DNA from: DATHCB01 sp035319765
GTDB taxonomy: Archaea > Thermoproteota > Bathyarchaeia > Bathyarchaeales > SOJC01
Length of the DNA: 17,975 bases
Assembly (NCBI GenBank): GCA_035319765.1
Contig: DATHCB010000057.1
Span: 1 to 17,975, forward strand
Direction of reading: 5' to 3'
This document shows, one piece after another, positions 7,630 through 14,618 of this stretch. The notes below the pieces were generated by a model. That model ran no database searches, was not told where the DNA came from, and saw only the letters and a list, made by a program, of their open reading frames with translations. The stretch's first letter is position 1; each line of letters starts with the position of its first letter. The position numbers and the translations under genes were made by a program.

Positions 7630-7702
7630 GCCCCGATAGCTCAGCGGTTAGAGCGACAGTTTCGTAAACTGTAGGTCGCGGGTTCAAATCCCGCCCGGGG
7701 CT
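7630..7702 (+). tRNA. tRNA-Thr (anticodon CGU)
   Basis: A 73-nt cloverleaf. The acceptor GCCCCGA pairs with CCGGGGC with one A-C mismatch at the base; the D stem is GCTC/GAGC with GG in the loop; the anticodon stem ACAGT/ACTGT holds loop TTCGTAA, giving CGT (reads ACG, Thr); the T arm is GCGGG-TTCAAAT-CCCGC. The discriminator base is T, as known for archaeal tRNA-Thr. CCA is not encoded and there is no intron. A TAATAAAC at 7591-7598 is a plausible TATA box. Confidence 0.95.
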
Positions 7703-7706
7703 TTTT
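7702..7706 (+). terminator. Oligo-T terminator after tRNA-Thr
   Basis: Five T directly at the tRNA 3' end, the usual archaeal intrinsic termination signal. Confidence 0.55.
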
Positions 7707-7841
7707 CAATTAAGGCTTGTTCATAGCTTATTTTGGCCAGAGGAGCTTGATTTGAGGCGATCCTGAAACATGGTGAAATTTGAGTCCGTGTTTATTGGTA
7801 AAAAGAATTGTATATTTTCATGCGCGCGCTTTCCTTGCATA

Positions 7842-7850
7842 ATTTAATAT
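7842..7850 (+). promoter_or_regulatory. TATA box for the repeat-protein gene
   Basis: ATTTAATAT, about 40 bp before the ATG at 7889. A start near 7873 leaves a short leader carrying GAGG. The gap from the tRNA to here (7707-7841) shows no gene and holds one GCGCGCGCT motif at 7822-7830, just upstream of this promoter. Confidence 0.45.
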
Positions 7851-7888
7851 TCTTTAATTCGCATATACTCTAGGGAAGAGGACACGTG

Positions 7889-8749
7889 ATGAAGAACAAT
7901 GTTTTTGGAATCATGCTCTTAATAGTCGTCTGCTTCGGCATGTTAACAATGACTGCAAAAGCTAGTGCGAATCTTTCCGTAACAATCTCTCCACCTTCAC
8001 CCGTTATTTTAGTGAGATCTACCTCTGAAGTGTTTACTGCGACTGTTGCAGGTGGAACTCCTCCTTATCAGTTTTCCTGGACTCTTTACGATAACTTAAA
8101 GGTGCCTGTTGCCTCCGGGACTGGAAACCCATGGAATTGCACTGTACCGAAGTATGCATTCGTTGGAATCGGAAACGTGACTGTTTATGTCACTGATTCG
8201 CAAGGTGACATCGGATTCACGGTTGAACCCGTCCTGATACTGGCTCTGTGCGTTTCTGTTTCTCCAGCTCCTGCCACTTTGGACGTTGGCGAGTCACAAG
8301 CGTTCAGTTCATTCGTTCTGGGCGGCACGTCTCCATACTCTTATCAGTGGTATTTTGACGGTAGTTTAGTGTCAGGTGCAAATGGCGCTTCTTGGACGTA
8401 CACACCTTCTTCTTCAGGATCCCACGCGGTTTATGTGAATGTTAAAGATGCAGCGAGCAATGCTGCAACCTCTAATACCGTTCTAGTTACTGTAAATGCT
8501 GCACTATCCACATGTATTTCGCCCACTTCTGTCACTTTGGACGTTGGTCAGTCACAAAAATTTACGTCGAGCACGTTAGGTGGTACTTCTCCATTTACCT
8601 ACCAGTGGTACCTCGATAACTCTGCCGTGTCCGGTGCAACTTCATCTTCTTGGATCTGCTCCGTGCTTGAGTCTAGCTCGCACACGGTTTGCGTTAAGGT
8701 TACTGACTGTGCCTCGACTCCTGTGACTGCACCATCACGGCTAGTGTAA
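7889..8749 (+). CDS. Secreted PKD/Ig-like repeat protein, N-terminal part (frameshifted)
   Basis: First part of a large cell-surface protein. ATG at 7889 is preferred over GTG at 7886 because GAGG sits seven bases before it. A Sec signal peptide is clear: Lys near the start, a hydrophobic run FGIMLLIVVCFGMLTM, then a likely cut after TAKA (about residues 22-25). Three PKD/Ig-like units follow, starting near 7970, 8243 and 8501, each with SVxISP, LDVGQSQ, GGTSPYxYQWY and a VTD strand. The frame closes at TAA 8747-8749 inside the third unit, while the next frame continues the repeat without a gap. This is therefore a broken or mis-sequenced gene and not a complete 286-residue protein. N-glycosylation sequons (NVT, NLS) are present. 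Confidence 0.85.
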   Translation: MKNNVFGIMLLIVVCFGMLTMTAKASANLSVTISPPSPVILVRSTSEVFTATVAGGTPPYQFSWTLYDNLKVPVASGTGNPWNCTVPKYAFVGIGNVTVYVTDSQGDIGFTVEPVLILALCVSVSPAPATLDVGESQAFSSFVLGGTSPYSYQWYFDGSLVSGANGASWTYTPSSSGSHAVYVNVKDAASNAATSNTVLVTVNAALSTCISPTSVTLDVGQSQKFTSSTLGGTSPFTYQWYLDNSAVSGATSSSWICSVLESSSHTVCVKVTDCASTPVTAPSRLV

Positions 8750-11660
8750 TAGTCAACTCAGCACCTTCTGTTATCATTTCGCCCTCTTCTGCCACCCTGG
8801 ATATAGATCAATCAGAACAGTTTACTTCGAGTACTTATGAAGGGACTTCTCCTTGCTCTTATGAATGGTACTTGAACGGCACTGCAATCAGCGGTATAAC
8901 GAGTAGCTCTTACATGTTCACACCTTCATCTAGGGGGCACTACAACTTCTATTGCAACGTAACAGACAGCGCTAACGTACGAGCACAGTCAAATATGGCG
9001 ACAGTCGTAGTAAACTCCGCACTTTCCGTCAGCATCTCTCAGTCTTTCTTCACACTGGACGTCGGTCAATCACAGACTCTTACTTCGACCATCAGAGGAG
9101 GGACTTCACCGTACACTTATCAGTGGTGTATGAATAGCTTGGCAATTGGCGTAGCAACAGGTGCCTCTTACACGTTTACTCCTTCGTCGCGTGGGAACTT
9201 TACTTTCTACCTGAACGTGACCGACGGTGCCGACTCAGAAGCACAATCTAGCGCCGTGACAGCCACGGTTAACTCTGCACTCTTAGTCATGATATCGCCT
9301 ACTTCAGCTACTTTGGATCTTGGTCAGTCACAAAACTTCAGCTCATCAACATCTGCTGGTACTTCGCCATACTCTTACCAGTGGTACCTAAATGGCTCTA
9401 TGGTCAAGGATGCTACTAGCTCCACGTGGGCATTCACGCCCACTTCTCCAAGTTCTTACAGTATCTACCTCAACGTAACGGACAAAGTTGGCGTGGAGGT
9501 GAAGTCTGACGTTGCAACGGTCACAGTTAACAATGCACTTTCTGTCAGCATCTTGCCCACAGCTATTGTTGTCGACGACGGCCAGTCTCGGTTGTTCACG
9601 TCTACAGTTTCAGGCGGCACGTATCCTTATACATATCAATGGTATTTGAACGGCGTTGCAGAGTCGGGTGCTACTAGTGCTTCGTGGACTTTTACCCCGT
9701 GTTCGACGGGTCCTTACACCGTCTACTTGAAGGTTACGGACTCGGTAAGCGCTTCAGCTACGTCTAACACTGCCACTGCCATAGTGAACAGCATACCTTC
9801 TGTCACCATTCTGCCAACCGCTGTGACGATGGATGTTGGCCGGTCTCAGCTATTCACTTCCAATGTTTCTGGTGGTACTTCTCCGTACTCTTATCAATGG
9901 TACTTGAATGGTGCCGCTGTTTCGGGTGCAACCATTTCCACTTGGACTTTCGCTCCGTCGTCTTTTGGTTCTTATAGCGTGTTCGTTAATGTTACTGACA
10001 CCGTTGGCTTTGAGGTGAAATCAAATGTTGCAACGGTCACAGTTAACACCGCGCCTTCCGTCAGTATTTTGCCCTCTTCTGCTACTTTGGATGTTGGTCA
10101 GTCTCAGAATTTTGCTTCAAACGTTTCTGGTGGTACTGGCTCCCACTCTTATCAGTGGTATCTGAATGGTACTCATGTTTCGAATGCCACGGGTGCTACC
10201 TGGAGTCTCACACCACCTGCTACAGGCTCGTACAACATTTATGTAGTGATCACTGATAGCCTCGGAGTGAATGCAACATCTAACGCCGCTGCGGTTACCG
10301 TGAATGGTGCTCTGTCTGTCACCGCTTCGCCTTCTCCCATCCTTATGGATGTTGGTCAGTTTCAGTTGTTCACTTCATCCGTTACGGGCGGCACGTTTCC
10401 GTTCTCTTATCAATGGTACCTGAATGATCAGGCTGTTGGAACTGGCGTCACCTACAATTTCTCTGCTCAGGCGGTAGGTTCAGACTCGATCTACGTTACG
10501 GTGACTGATTCTGCCAGCAGTCCGTATACGGCTACTTCTAACACAGTGAATGTTACGGTGAACTCTGCGCCTAGCGTGGACGTTTCACCTTCTTCTTGGG
10601 CTATGGATGTTGGTCAGTCTCAAACTTTCATGGCCACGACTTCTGGCGGTTCAGGAACTTACTTGTTTTATCAGTGGTACGTGGACGGGCAGCTTCAGTC
10701 TGGTAAGGGTTCAACATTTGTTTATACATCTTCTACTGCCTCCCTGGGTACTCGCTCGATAACTGTAACCGTTACTGACAGTTTAGGTGTGACCTCGCCT
10801 CAGTCTTCTCCCGCAACGGTGACTGTCAATGCTGCTCTGATTGCTCCTGCCCTGACGCCCCTTCCCTCAGCAGTGGATCGGGGACAGTCTTCGGTTCTTT
10901 CTAACTCTACTGTGACTTCTACTGGCACTAGTCCTTACTCATATGAGTGGTTTGAGATGGCTCCTGGTGAGAGCTATGTTGCTATAAGCTCTGGCCTGAG
11001 TTTCAGTTTTGTTACTTCGGACGAGACGGTTACTGGTACTTGGAGCTTCATACTTCGGGTGGCGGACAGCGTGGGTGAAGCGGTGAATTCTTCTGCCGTT
11101 TCGGTTATGGTGGATGCCGCTCTGATTGCTTCTGCTGTGACACCTTCTCTTTTGACGGTTGATCAGGGTCAAACCAGCGTTTTGACTTCGTCTTCAGTGA
11201 CAACGGGTACTTCTCCTTACTCTTATCAGTGGTTTGAGATGGCTCCTGGTGCTAGCGTCTATTCTGTGATTGGTGGGGCGAATTTACCGAGTTACAGTTT
11301 TGTTACATCGGTTTCCACCGATGGGGGAGTTTGGAACTTTAGGCTTGACGTGACGGATGCTACTGGTGCGGTGGTGATTTCCAATGCTGGTTTGGTGAGG
11401 GTTAATCAGGTGCCTTCCGTCAGTATTTCGCCCTATTCTGCCACCTTGGATGTTGGCCAGTCCCAGCTATTCGCTTCAAGCGTTTCTAACGGCACGCCAC
11501 CTTACCACTACCAGTGGTACTTGGATGGAGTAGCGGTAGGAACCGACTATGCGACTTGGAACTTTACGTTCAGTTCTACAGGTACTTTCATCGTACGCCT
11601 CAATGTTACCGATCATGGAGGTTTAATTGCGTCTGGCATTGCGACTGTCATGGTGAAGTT
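7970..11660 (+). repeat. Fourteen tandem PKD/Ig-like units, core period exactly 258 nt
   Basis: Unit starts at the conserved Ala-Leu/Pro-Ser-Val point: 7970, 8243, 8501, 8761, 9019, 9277, 9535, 9793, 10051, 10309, 10567, 10834, 11119, 11410. Eight of the nine spacings between 8243 and 10567 are exactly 258 nt (86 codons). The exception is unit 3 (260 nt), which carries the frameshift. Units 1 and 11-13 are longer (273, 267, 285 and 291 nt). Units 12 and 13 share a WFEMAPG variant and are probably a more recent duplication. Confidence 0.85.
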
Positions 11661-12054
11661 ACATGATGTGGCAGTCACCAACGTCATGCCTTCTAAAACC
11701 CAAATCGTCGGATTCGACCGAATTTACGTGAATATCACAGTGAGGAACGAAGGCAACTATACCGAAACGTTCAACGTGACATTGTACGAAAGTCTGCACG
11801 GCTATTCATCGCCCATCTATACGTTCACAAACGTAACTCTAGCGCCTGGGAGCACGACGACCCTAACTATCGCTGGTCTAAGCCTAGGACTTGGCTTTTA
11901 CACGCTAAGTGCCCATGTCTACGATGCCTATTTCAGTAACACTTATACAAGCGGGACTGTTTGGGTTACGCCCCCCGCTGGGCTCAGCCTATGGGATTGG
12001 ATCTGCCAAAGGAGCTACTGCTCATGGAGATATGGCCCCGCGATCCCAGTGTAA
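8707..12054 (+). CDS. PKD/Ig-like repeat protein, main part with CARDB-like end (continues after frameshift)
   Basis: This frame opens after a TGA at 8704-8706 and runs to TAA 12052-12054. No proper start exists at its head; a TTG at 8872 lies inside a repeat strand with no ribosome site, so it reads as the continuation of the 7889 gene. It holds the end of unit 3 and units 4-14 (starts near 8761, 9019, 9277, 9535, 9793, 10051, 10309, 10567, 10834, 11119, 11410). Each unit is about 86-97 residues with LDVGQSQ, GGTSPYSYQWYLNG, FTPSSxGSY and NVTD-type motifs. From about 11660 a CARDB-like domain follows (DVAVTNVMPSKTQI, VTVRNEG-type strand, LAPGSTTTLTI). The tail has no membrane anchor and ends in an odd Trp/Cys-rich stretch, so the C-terminus may also be altered. 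Many NxT/S sequons fit an exported glycoprotein; role (adhesion, S-layer association) is inference. Confidence 0.85.
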   Translation: MCLDSCDCTITASVIVNSAPSVIISPSSATLDIDQSEQFTSSTYEGTSPCSYEWYLNGTAISGITSSSYMFTPSSRGHYNFYCNVTDSANVRAQSNMATVVVNSALSVSISQSFFTLDVGQSQTLTSTIRGGTSPYTYQWCMNSLAIGVATGASYTFTPSSRGNFTFYLNVTDGADSEAQSSAVTATVNSALLVMISPTSATLDLGQSQNFSSSTSAGTSPYSYQWYLNGSMVKDATSSTWAFTPTSPSSYSIYLNVTDKVGVEVKSDVATVTVNNALSVSILPTAIVVDDGQSRLFTSTVSGGTYPYTYQWYLNGVAESGATSASWTFTPCSTGPYTVYLKVTDSVSASATSNTATAIVNSIPSVTILPTAVTMDVGRSQLFTSNVSGGTSPYSYQWYLNGAAVSGATISTWTFAPSSFGSYSVFVNVTDTVGFEVKSNVATVTVNTAPSVSILPSSATLDVGQSQNFASNVSGGTGSHSYQWYLNGTHVSNATGATWSLTPPATGSYNIYVVITDSLGVNATSNAAAVTVNGALSVTASPSPILMDVGQFQLFTSSVTGGTFPFSYQWYLNDQAVGTGVTYNFSAQAVGSDSIYVTVTDSASSPYTATSNTVNVTVNSAPSVDVSPSSWAMDVGQSQTFMATTSGGSGTYLFYQWYVDGQLQSGKGSTFVYTSSTASLGTRSITVTVTDSLGVTSPQSSPATVTVNAALIAPALTPLPSAVDRGQSSVLSNSTVTSTGTSPYSYEWFEMAPGESYVAISSGLSFSFVTSDETVTGTWSFILRVADSVGEAVNSSAVSVMVDAALIASAVTPSLLTVDQGQTSVLTSSSVTTGTSPYSYQWFEMAPGASVYSVIGGANLPSYSFVTSVSTDGGVWNFRLDVTDATGAVVISNAGLVRVNQVPSVSISPYSATLDVGQSQLFASSVSNGTPPYHYQWYLDGVAVGTDYATWNFTFSSTGTFIVRLNVTDHGGLIASGIATVMVKLHDVAVTNVMPSKTQIVGFDRIYVNITVRNEGNYTETFNVTLYESLHGYSSPIYTFTNVTLAPGSTTTLTIAGLSLGLGFYTLSAHVYDAYFSNTYTSGTVWVTPPAGLSLWDWICQRSYCSWRYGPAIPV

Positions 12055-12450
12055 TTAGGCAAGCACAGTCCTCAGTTTTTCCCAACCTAAGAAAAAAATA
12101 CAACTTTACCCTTTTTCTTCTTCTAAACGACGACTAACGACGCAAAAACGGGTAACAGAAAAAATAACATGAAAGAATAATAATAGGACGAACAACAAGG
12201 CGACAAACAAAACGAAGACAAGGACGACCACAAAGAAAGAGAACAAAAACGACAACTAAAAAGAGAATGCCCCAAGTATCCAATACTCAAGACCACAGGT
12301 TGGTCGAATTGCCCAGTGAAAGCCTGAAACGCAACGGCTGGCTCATGGAACGCACGCTGTGATTGCCAAGCATCAATAATGTGTCATACAAATTGTTCCC
12401 GAAGTGTTATCCATTATTCGGACGCTAGTATAGTACAAGAGGGGAAATAG
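12055..12450. other. Gap after the repeat gene with a T-poor, A-rich tract
   Basis: No convincing gene. About 12127-12266 is nearly devoid of T on the plus strand and reads as A-rich low-complexity sequence with recurring GACAA/ACGAC words. 12267-12450 is ordinary mixed sequence with a CCGAA...TTCGG inverted repeat near 12390-12421. Confidence 0.4.
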
Positions 12451-12628
12451 TTGAGGCAAAAGTTTTCTTTCATACTAGTCGCGCGCGCTATAGTCCTAGT
12501 CCTATCGTTGTTAGCCAGTGTGTCTGGGTTGACAAGCAGCCGCGCTTTCTGTTAGTATCTCGCCCCCCAGTAACGCGCGCTACGAGATGGATGTGGACTG
12601 TTATCGGAGTGCATCTTTAGGACCTTAG
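12451..12628 (+). pseudogene. Decayed copy of a PKD-repeat surface protein gene
   Basis: From TTG at 12451, with AGAGGGG just upstream, the frame encodes RQKFSFILV, a hydrophobic run IVLVLSLLASVSG and TSSRA, a typical signal peptide, and stops at 12553. Shifting frame at 12539 gives ALSVSISPPSNA then a degenerate MDV and SLGP before TAG at 12626-12628. This matches the opening strand of the intact repeats (ALSVSISPxSAxLDVGQSQ) closely. So this is the 5' end of a second repeat-protein gene, frameshifted and lacking everything after half a unit. GC-alternating motifs lie inside it at 12481-12489 and 12575-12581. Confidence 0.65.
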
Positions 12629-12721
12629 AATGCACGTCGCAGGCCCGGAAACAATAGGAAATGCATAGAAATAATCAGCGCGCGCTAGCAGAATGTTTTT
12701 TTTACCAGTAAATTAGAGCCA

Positions 12722-12738
12722 AAATCGCACCCGGGGCT
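12722..12738 (+). repeat. Copy of the tRNA-Thr 3' end (possible att remnant)
   Basis: AAATCGCACCCGGGGCT matches 7686-7702 of tRNA-Thr (AAATCCCGCCCGGGGCT) at 15 of 17 positions in the same orientation, including the last nine bases. The rest of a tRNA is absent. It lies about 5 kb from the tRNA, on the far side of the repeat-protein region, as expected for the distal direct repeat of a tRNA-targeted insertion. Chance similarity cannot be excluded. Confidence 0.4.
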
Positions 12739-12754
12739 CCTAACTTTTAGGAGC
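12736..12754. repeat. Perfect 8-bp stem hairpin
   Basis: GCTCCTAA and TTAGGAGC separated by CTT. It begins at the end of the tRNA-like copy and lies downstream of the minus-strand 83-residue gene, for which it could be a transcript-end structure; no T-run follows. Confidence 0.45.
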
Positions 12755-12788
12755 TGAGAGAAACAGTGAAGCTGCGGAATAGCTGCGG

Positions 12789-13040
12789 TTACAATATTCT
12801 CTTTATGTTCTCTAAACGCTTTTGGATGGTTTCCAATTGTTCCAATTTTTGTTGAAGGACTTTATTCACATCTCGCAGGGGGAAGAAGGGAAGGGGCGTT
12901 TGGGAAGGCAACCTAAATTCCCAGGCATCTAGGGCGTCTAGGCAGATTTCGCTTCGGATACGCGAGCTGTTTCTATCAGTCACTATAACCAAAGATAACA
13001 TAATTTCAATACATAATAGGAACATTATGGGCTGAATCAT
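12789..13040 (-). CDS. Small hypothetical protein with hydrophobic N-terminus and C-terminal coiled coil
   Basis: Not recognised. The 83-residue frame starts at ATG 13040 with a hydrophobic stretch PIMFLLCIEIMLSLVIV (about 4-20), a single membrane segment or signal anchor, then a middle part with no known motif, and a C-terminal heptad-like helix from about residue 57 (VNKVLQQKLEQLETIQKRLENIKRIL). A TATA-like TATAAAT lies upstream on the same strand. The ribosome site is weak, and an alternative start exists at the sixth codon (ATG). Features hang together as a small membrane-anchored coiled coil, but it could be spurious. Confidence 0.42.
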   Translation of the reverse strand: MIQPIMFLLCIEIMLSLVIVTDRNSSRIRSEICLDALDAWEFRLPSQTPLPFFPLRDVNKVLQQKLEQLETIQKRLENIKRIL

Positions 13041-13091
13041 TCATCTTGAAAGACATCGTGGCTATGTTCGTTCGGAAAGAGATCGCTAGGG

Positions 13092-13098
13092 ATTTATA
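13092..13098 (-). promoter_or_regulatory. TATA-like box before the 83-residue gene
   Basis: Minus strand TATAAAT in CTCTATAAATCCC; the predicted start near 13070 leaves a leader of about 30 nt before ATG 13040. Confidence 0.4.
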
Positions 13099-13174
13099 GA
13101 GAAAAATTTTAAAAGAGGGTTGCAAATTCTATTTCAGTCTCGGCGCGCGAGGCTAAATTTCGGGCGCAAGATGG

Positions 13175-13480
13175 TCAGCGTTTATTGACAGACTTCTTTC
13201 CAGATTTTGATCTTCGCTTTTGGGTAACCCGTAGGGGCGTATTGGAAGTTAAGCCCTCGATTTTTGCGCCTGGATAATGTCTTCCTATTTCCTTCCGCAG
13301 CGCAATCAAATCTACTTCTCCATAAGTCTTCACATAGACAACCTGTGCCTCATTCGCAGAGTCCAACAAAATGGAATATCCAGAACCGAGCTGGATGGTA
13401 TCACTTTCCAACAAGCTATCTTCAAAACGTGGCATGTCAGAATCCAGAACTTCATTTGTTCGTTTTCTGTCAGGCACCAA
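13175..13480 (-). CDS. Hypothetical protein with basic C-terminal tail
   Basis: Not recognised. The 101-residue frame begins at TTG 13480 (or the adjacent GTG), with GGAG eight bases before it. An in-frame stop further upstream and no ATG rule out a longer form, while an internal ATG at codon 16 would give 86 residues. The middle alternates beta-like hydrophobic strands (GYSILLD, AQVVYVKTYG) with a helix (VDLIALRKEIGRHY), a compact alpha/beta domain. The last 15 residues are mostly Lys, Arg and Ser (a disordered nucleic-acid-binding-type tail). It lies 84 bp downstream of the NapH-like gene on the same strand, so cotranscription is possible. Confidence 0.5.
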   Translation of the reverse strand: MVPDRKRTNEVLDSDMPRFEDSLLESDTIQLGSGYSILLDSANEAQVVYVKTYGEVDLIALRKEIGRHYPGAKIEGLTSNTPLRVTQKRRSKSGKKSVNKR

Positions 13481-13564
13481 GTTGATTACTCCAAACAGAA
13501 AAGGACCAGAGCGTAGATTAAAATTTTATCAAACAAAGATACTAATTCAGCATTCATCATACAC

Positions 13565-14539
13565 TTATGGGAACGTTGGCCTTATCGCTTTCGTTGAGCA
13601 TACATCCACACATTTTAGGCAATAGATGCATTCCGAGTCGGCAAATTTCTCCCATGGAAGATCCAATATCGGAACTTTCATAGGGCAAACCTTGACGCAT
13701 TCCCTGCATGTAGCCTTGGTGCAGCCTACAGCCTCCCTCTTCAAGCCTAGAAAGCTAAAACGATTCAGGAGTGCCAAAAGAGCGCCATGCGGACAAAAGT
13801 ACCTGCACCATGAACGAGGAACGTAAACCGCCAGACCAATTACGACTGCCAAAATGACCAACCGAACCCAAAAGAGCAGGGAAAGAGAAGCAACTCCACC
13901 AAGGATACTACTCATCGATTGTGTCACTAACGCGTACCGTAAGTTCAGAACCATGCTTGGCAGTATAGCAAAAAGGGTGTCAGCAGGGCTTAAGAAGTTA
14001 AAGGGAGCCTCGCCAAACTCGCCTAATGCACTCCTGTAACCCACCGCAATCCCCGAAATCAGTGAAAGGCCCATGATCATGCATATTAAAACAACGACGC
14101 CGAGAACCGCGTATTTGACGTAGATCATCTGTCCATGAGTTCTGGGTGAAATTTCGGTATGTCGACGTTTAAAATAGCTCAGTATGTCCTGCACGAACCC
14201 GTAAGGGCATACCCAGCTGCAGGTTGCCCGTCCCAATAAGACCGCCACCAGCACAAAAGCAGCCAGAGGCAACCACGGAAAGATTCCCTGATACAACTGG
14301 TCTTGAAGGACAGCAAAAGCGTCACCAATCGTTCTCTGCGGCGTACCCGAACTATGCAGAATTGGCAGTATGAGCGGTGAAGGCATAACACCGAAAATTA
14401 CCGCGTTTAGGAGAAGGAAAAAAAAGATCTGGCTAATCCATCGAGGAGTTTGGAATTTTAGGAGCAACTTCTTCGCACTTTCCAAGGAGCGTGATATTCC
14501 TCCTTCAATGAGTAGCGTGACTTCTAAACGTGGTTTCAA
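13565..14539 (-). CDS. NapH-like membrane polyferredoxin (4Fe-4S)
   Basis: Membrane electron-transfer protein of the NapH/YccM type; relatives pass electrons from the quinone pool or membrane to partner reductases. It has about five hydrophobic segments (near 36-55, 88-103, 131-153, 181-199, 221-240). Two CxxxCP motifs sit at the membrane face (CSWVCP, Cys107/111; CRYFCP, Cys245/249). A C-terminal double cluster domain carries Cys273, 278, 281, 285 and Cys304, 307, 310, 314 (CIYCLKCVDVC). The given start is TTG 14539, but a TATA-like TTTTTATAATA abuts it at 14541-14551, so translation may instead begin at TTG 14485 behind GGAGG, giving 306 residues. No partner reductase is seen nearby. Confidence 0.85.
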   Translation of the reverse strand: MKPRLEVTLLIEGGISRSLESAKKLLLKFQTPRWISQIFFFLLLNAVIFGVMPSPLILPILHSSGTPQRTIGDAFAVLQDQLYQGIFPWLPLAAFVLVAVLLGRATCSWVCPYGFVQDILSYFKRRHTEISPRTHGQMIYVKYAVLGVVVLICMIMGLSLISGIAVGYRSALGEFGEAPFNFLSPADTLFAILPSMVLNLRYALVTQSMSSILGGVASLSLLFWVRLVILAVVIGLAVYVPRSWCRYFCPHGALLALLNRFSFLGLKREAVGCTKATCRECVKVCPMKVPILDLPWEKFADSECIYCLKCVDVCSTKAIRPTFP

Positions 14540-14540
14540 G

Positions 14541-14551
14541 TATTATAAAAA
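14541..14551 (-). promoter_or_regulatory. TATA box for the NapH-like gene
   Basis: Minus strand TTTTTATAATA. Transcription about 25 nt downstream would begin near 14520, inside the longest open frame, which argues for the downstream TTG start at 14485 with GGAGG at 14499-14503. Confidence 0.45.
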
Positions 14552-14618
14552 GGTTCAGCTTTGCCAATAAATCTCGCCGAAGACTCTCTGTCCTTAATTC
14601 TCGCAAAGAGACGAAAAC

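Noticed and set aside
8707..8746. Programmed -1 ribosomal frameshift in the repeat gene
   Set aside because: No slippery heptamer or downstream structure is visible in the overlap, and the neighbouring units keep an exact period, so an indel is simpler.
10939..11172. Minus-strand frame inside the repeat protein gene
   Set aside because: Antisense shadow of the tandem repeats; composition follows the repeat sequence.
7970..11660. CRISPR-like array
   Set aside because: The periodic signal is coding protein repeats of 258 nt, without short identical repeats and spacers; no CRISPR or cas sequence is seen in the window.
12120..12290. Hydrophobic minus-strand frame across the T-poor tract (TTG start)
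   Set aside because: Its hydrophobicity follows from the pyrimidine-rich strand; no promoter or ribosome site.
12183..12362. Lys/Arg/Thr-rich plus frame with a 31-codon ATG form from 12267
   Set aside because: Driven by the A-rich low-complexity tract, with no ribosome site before ATG 12267 and no family resemblance.
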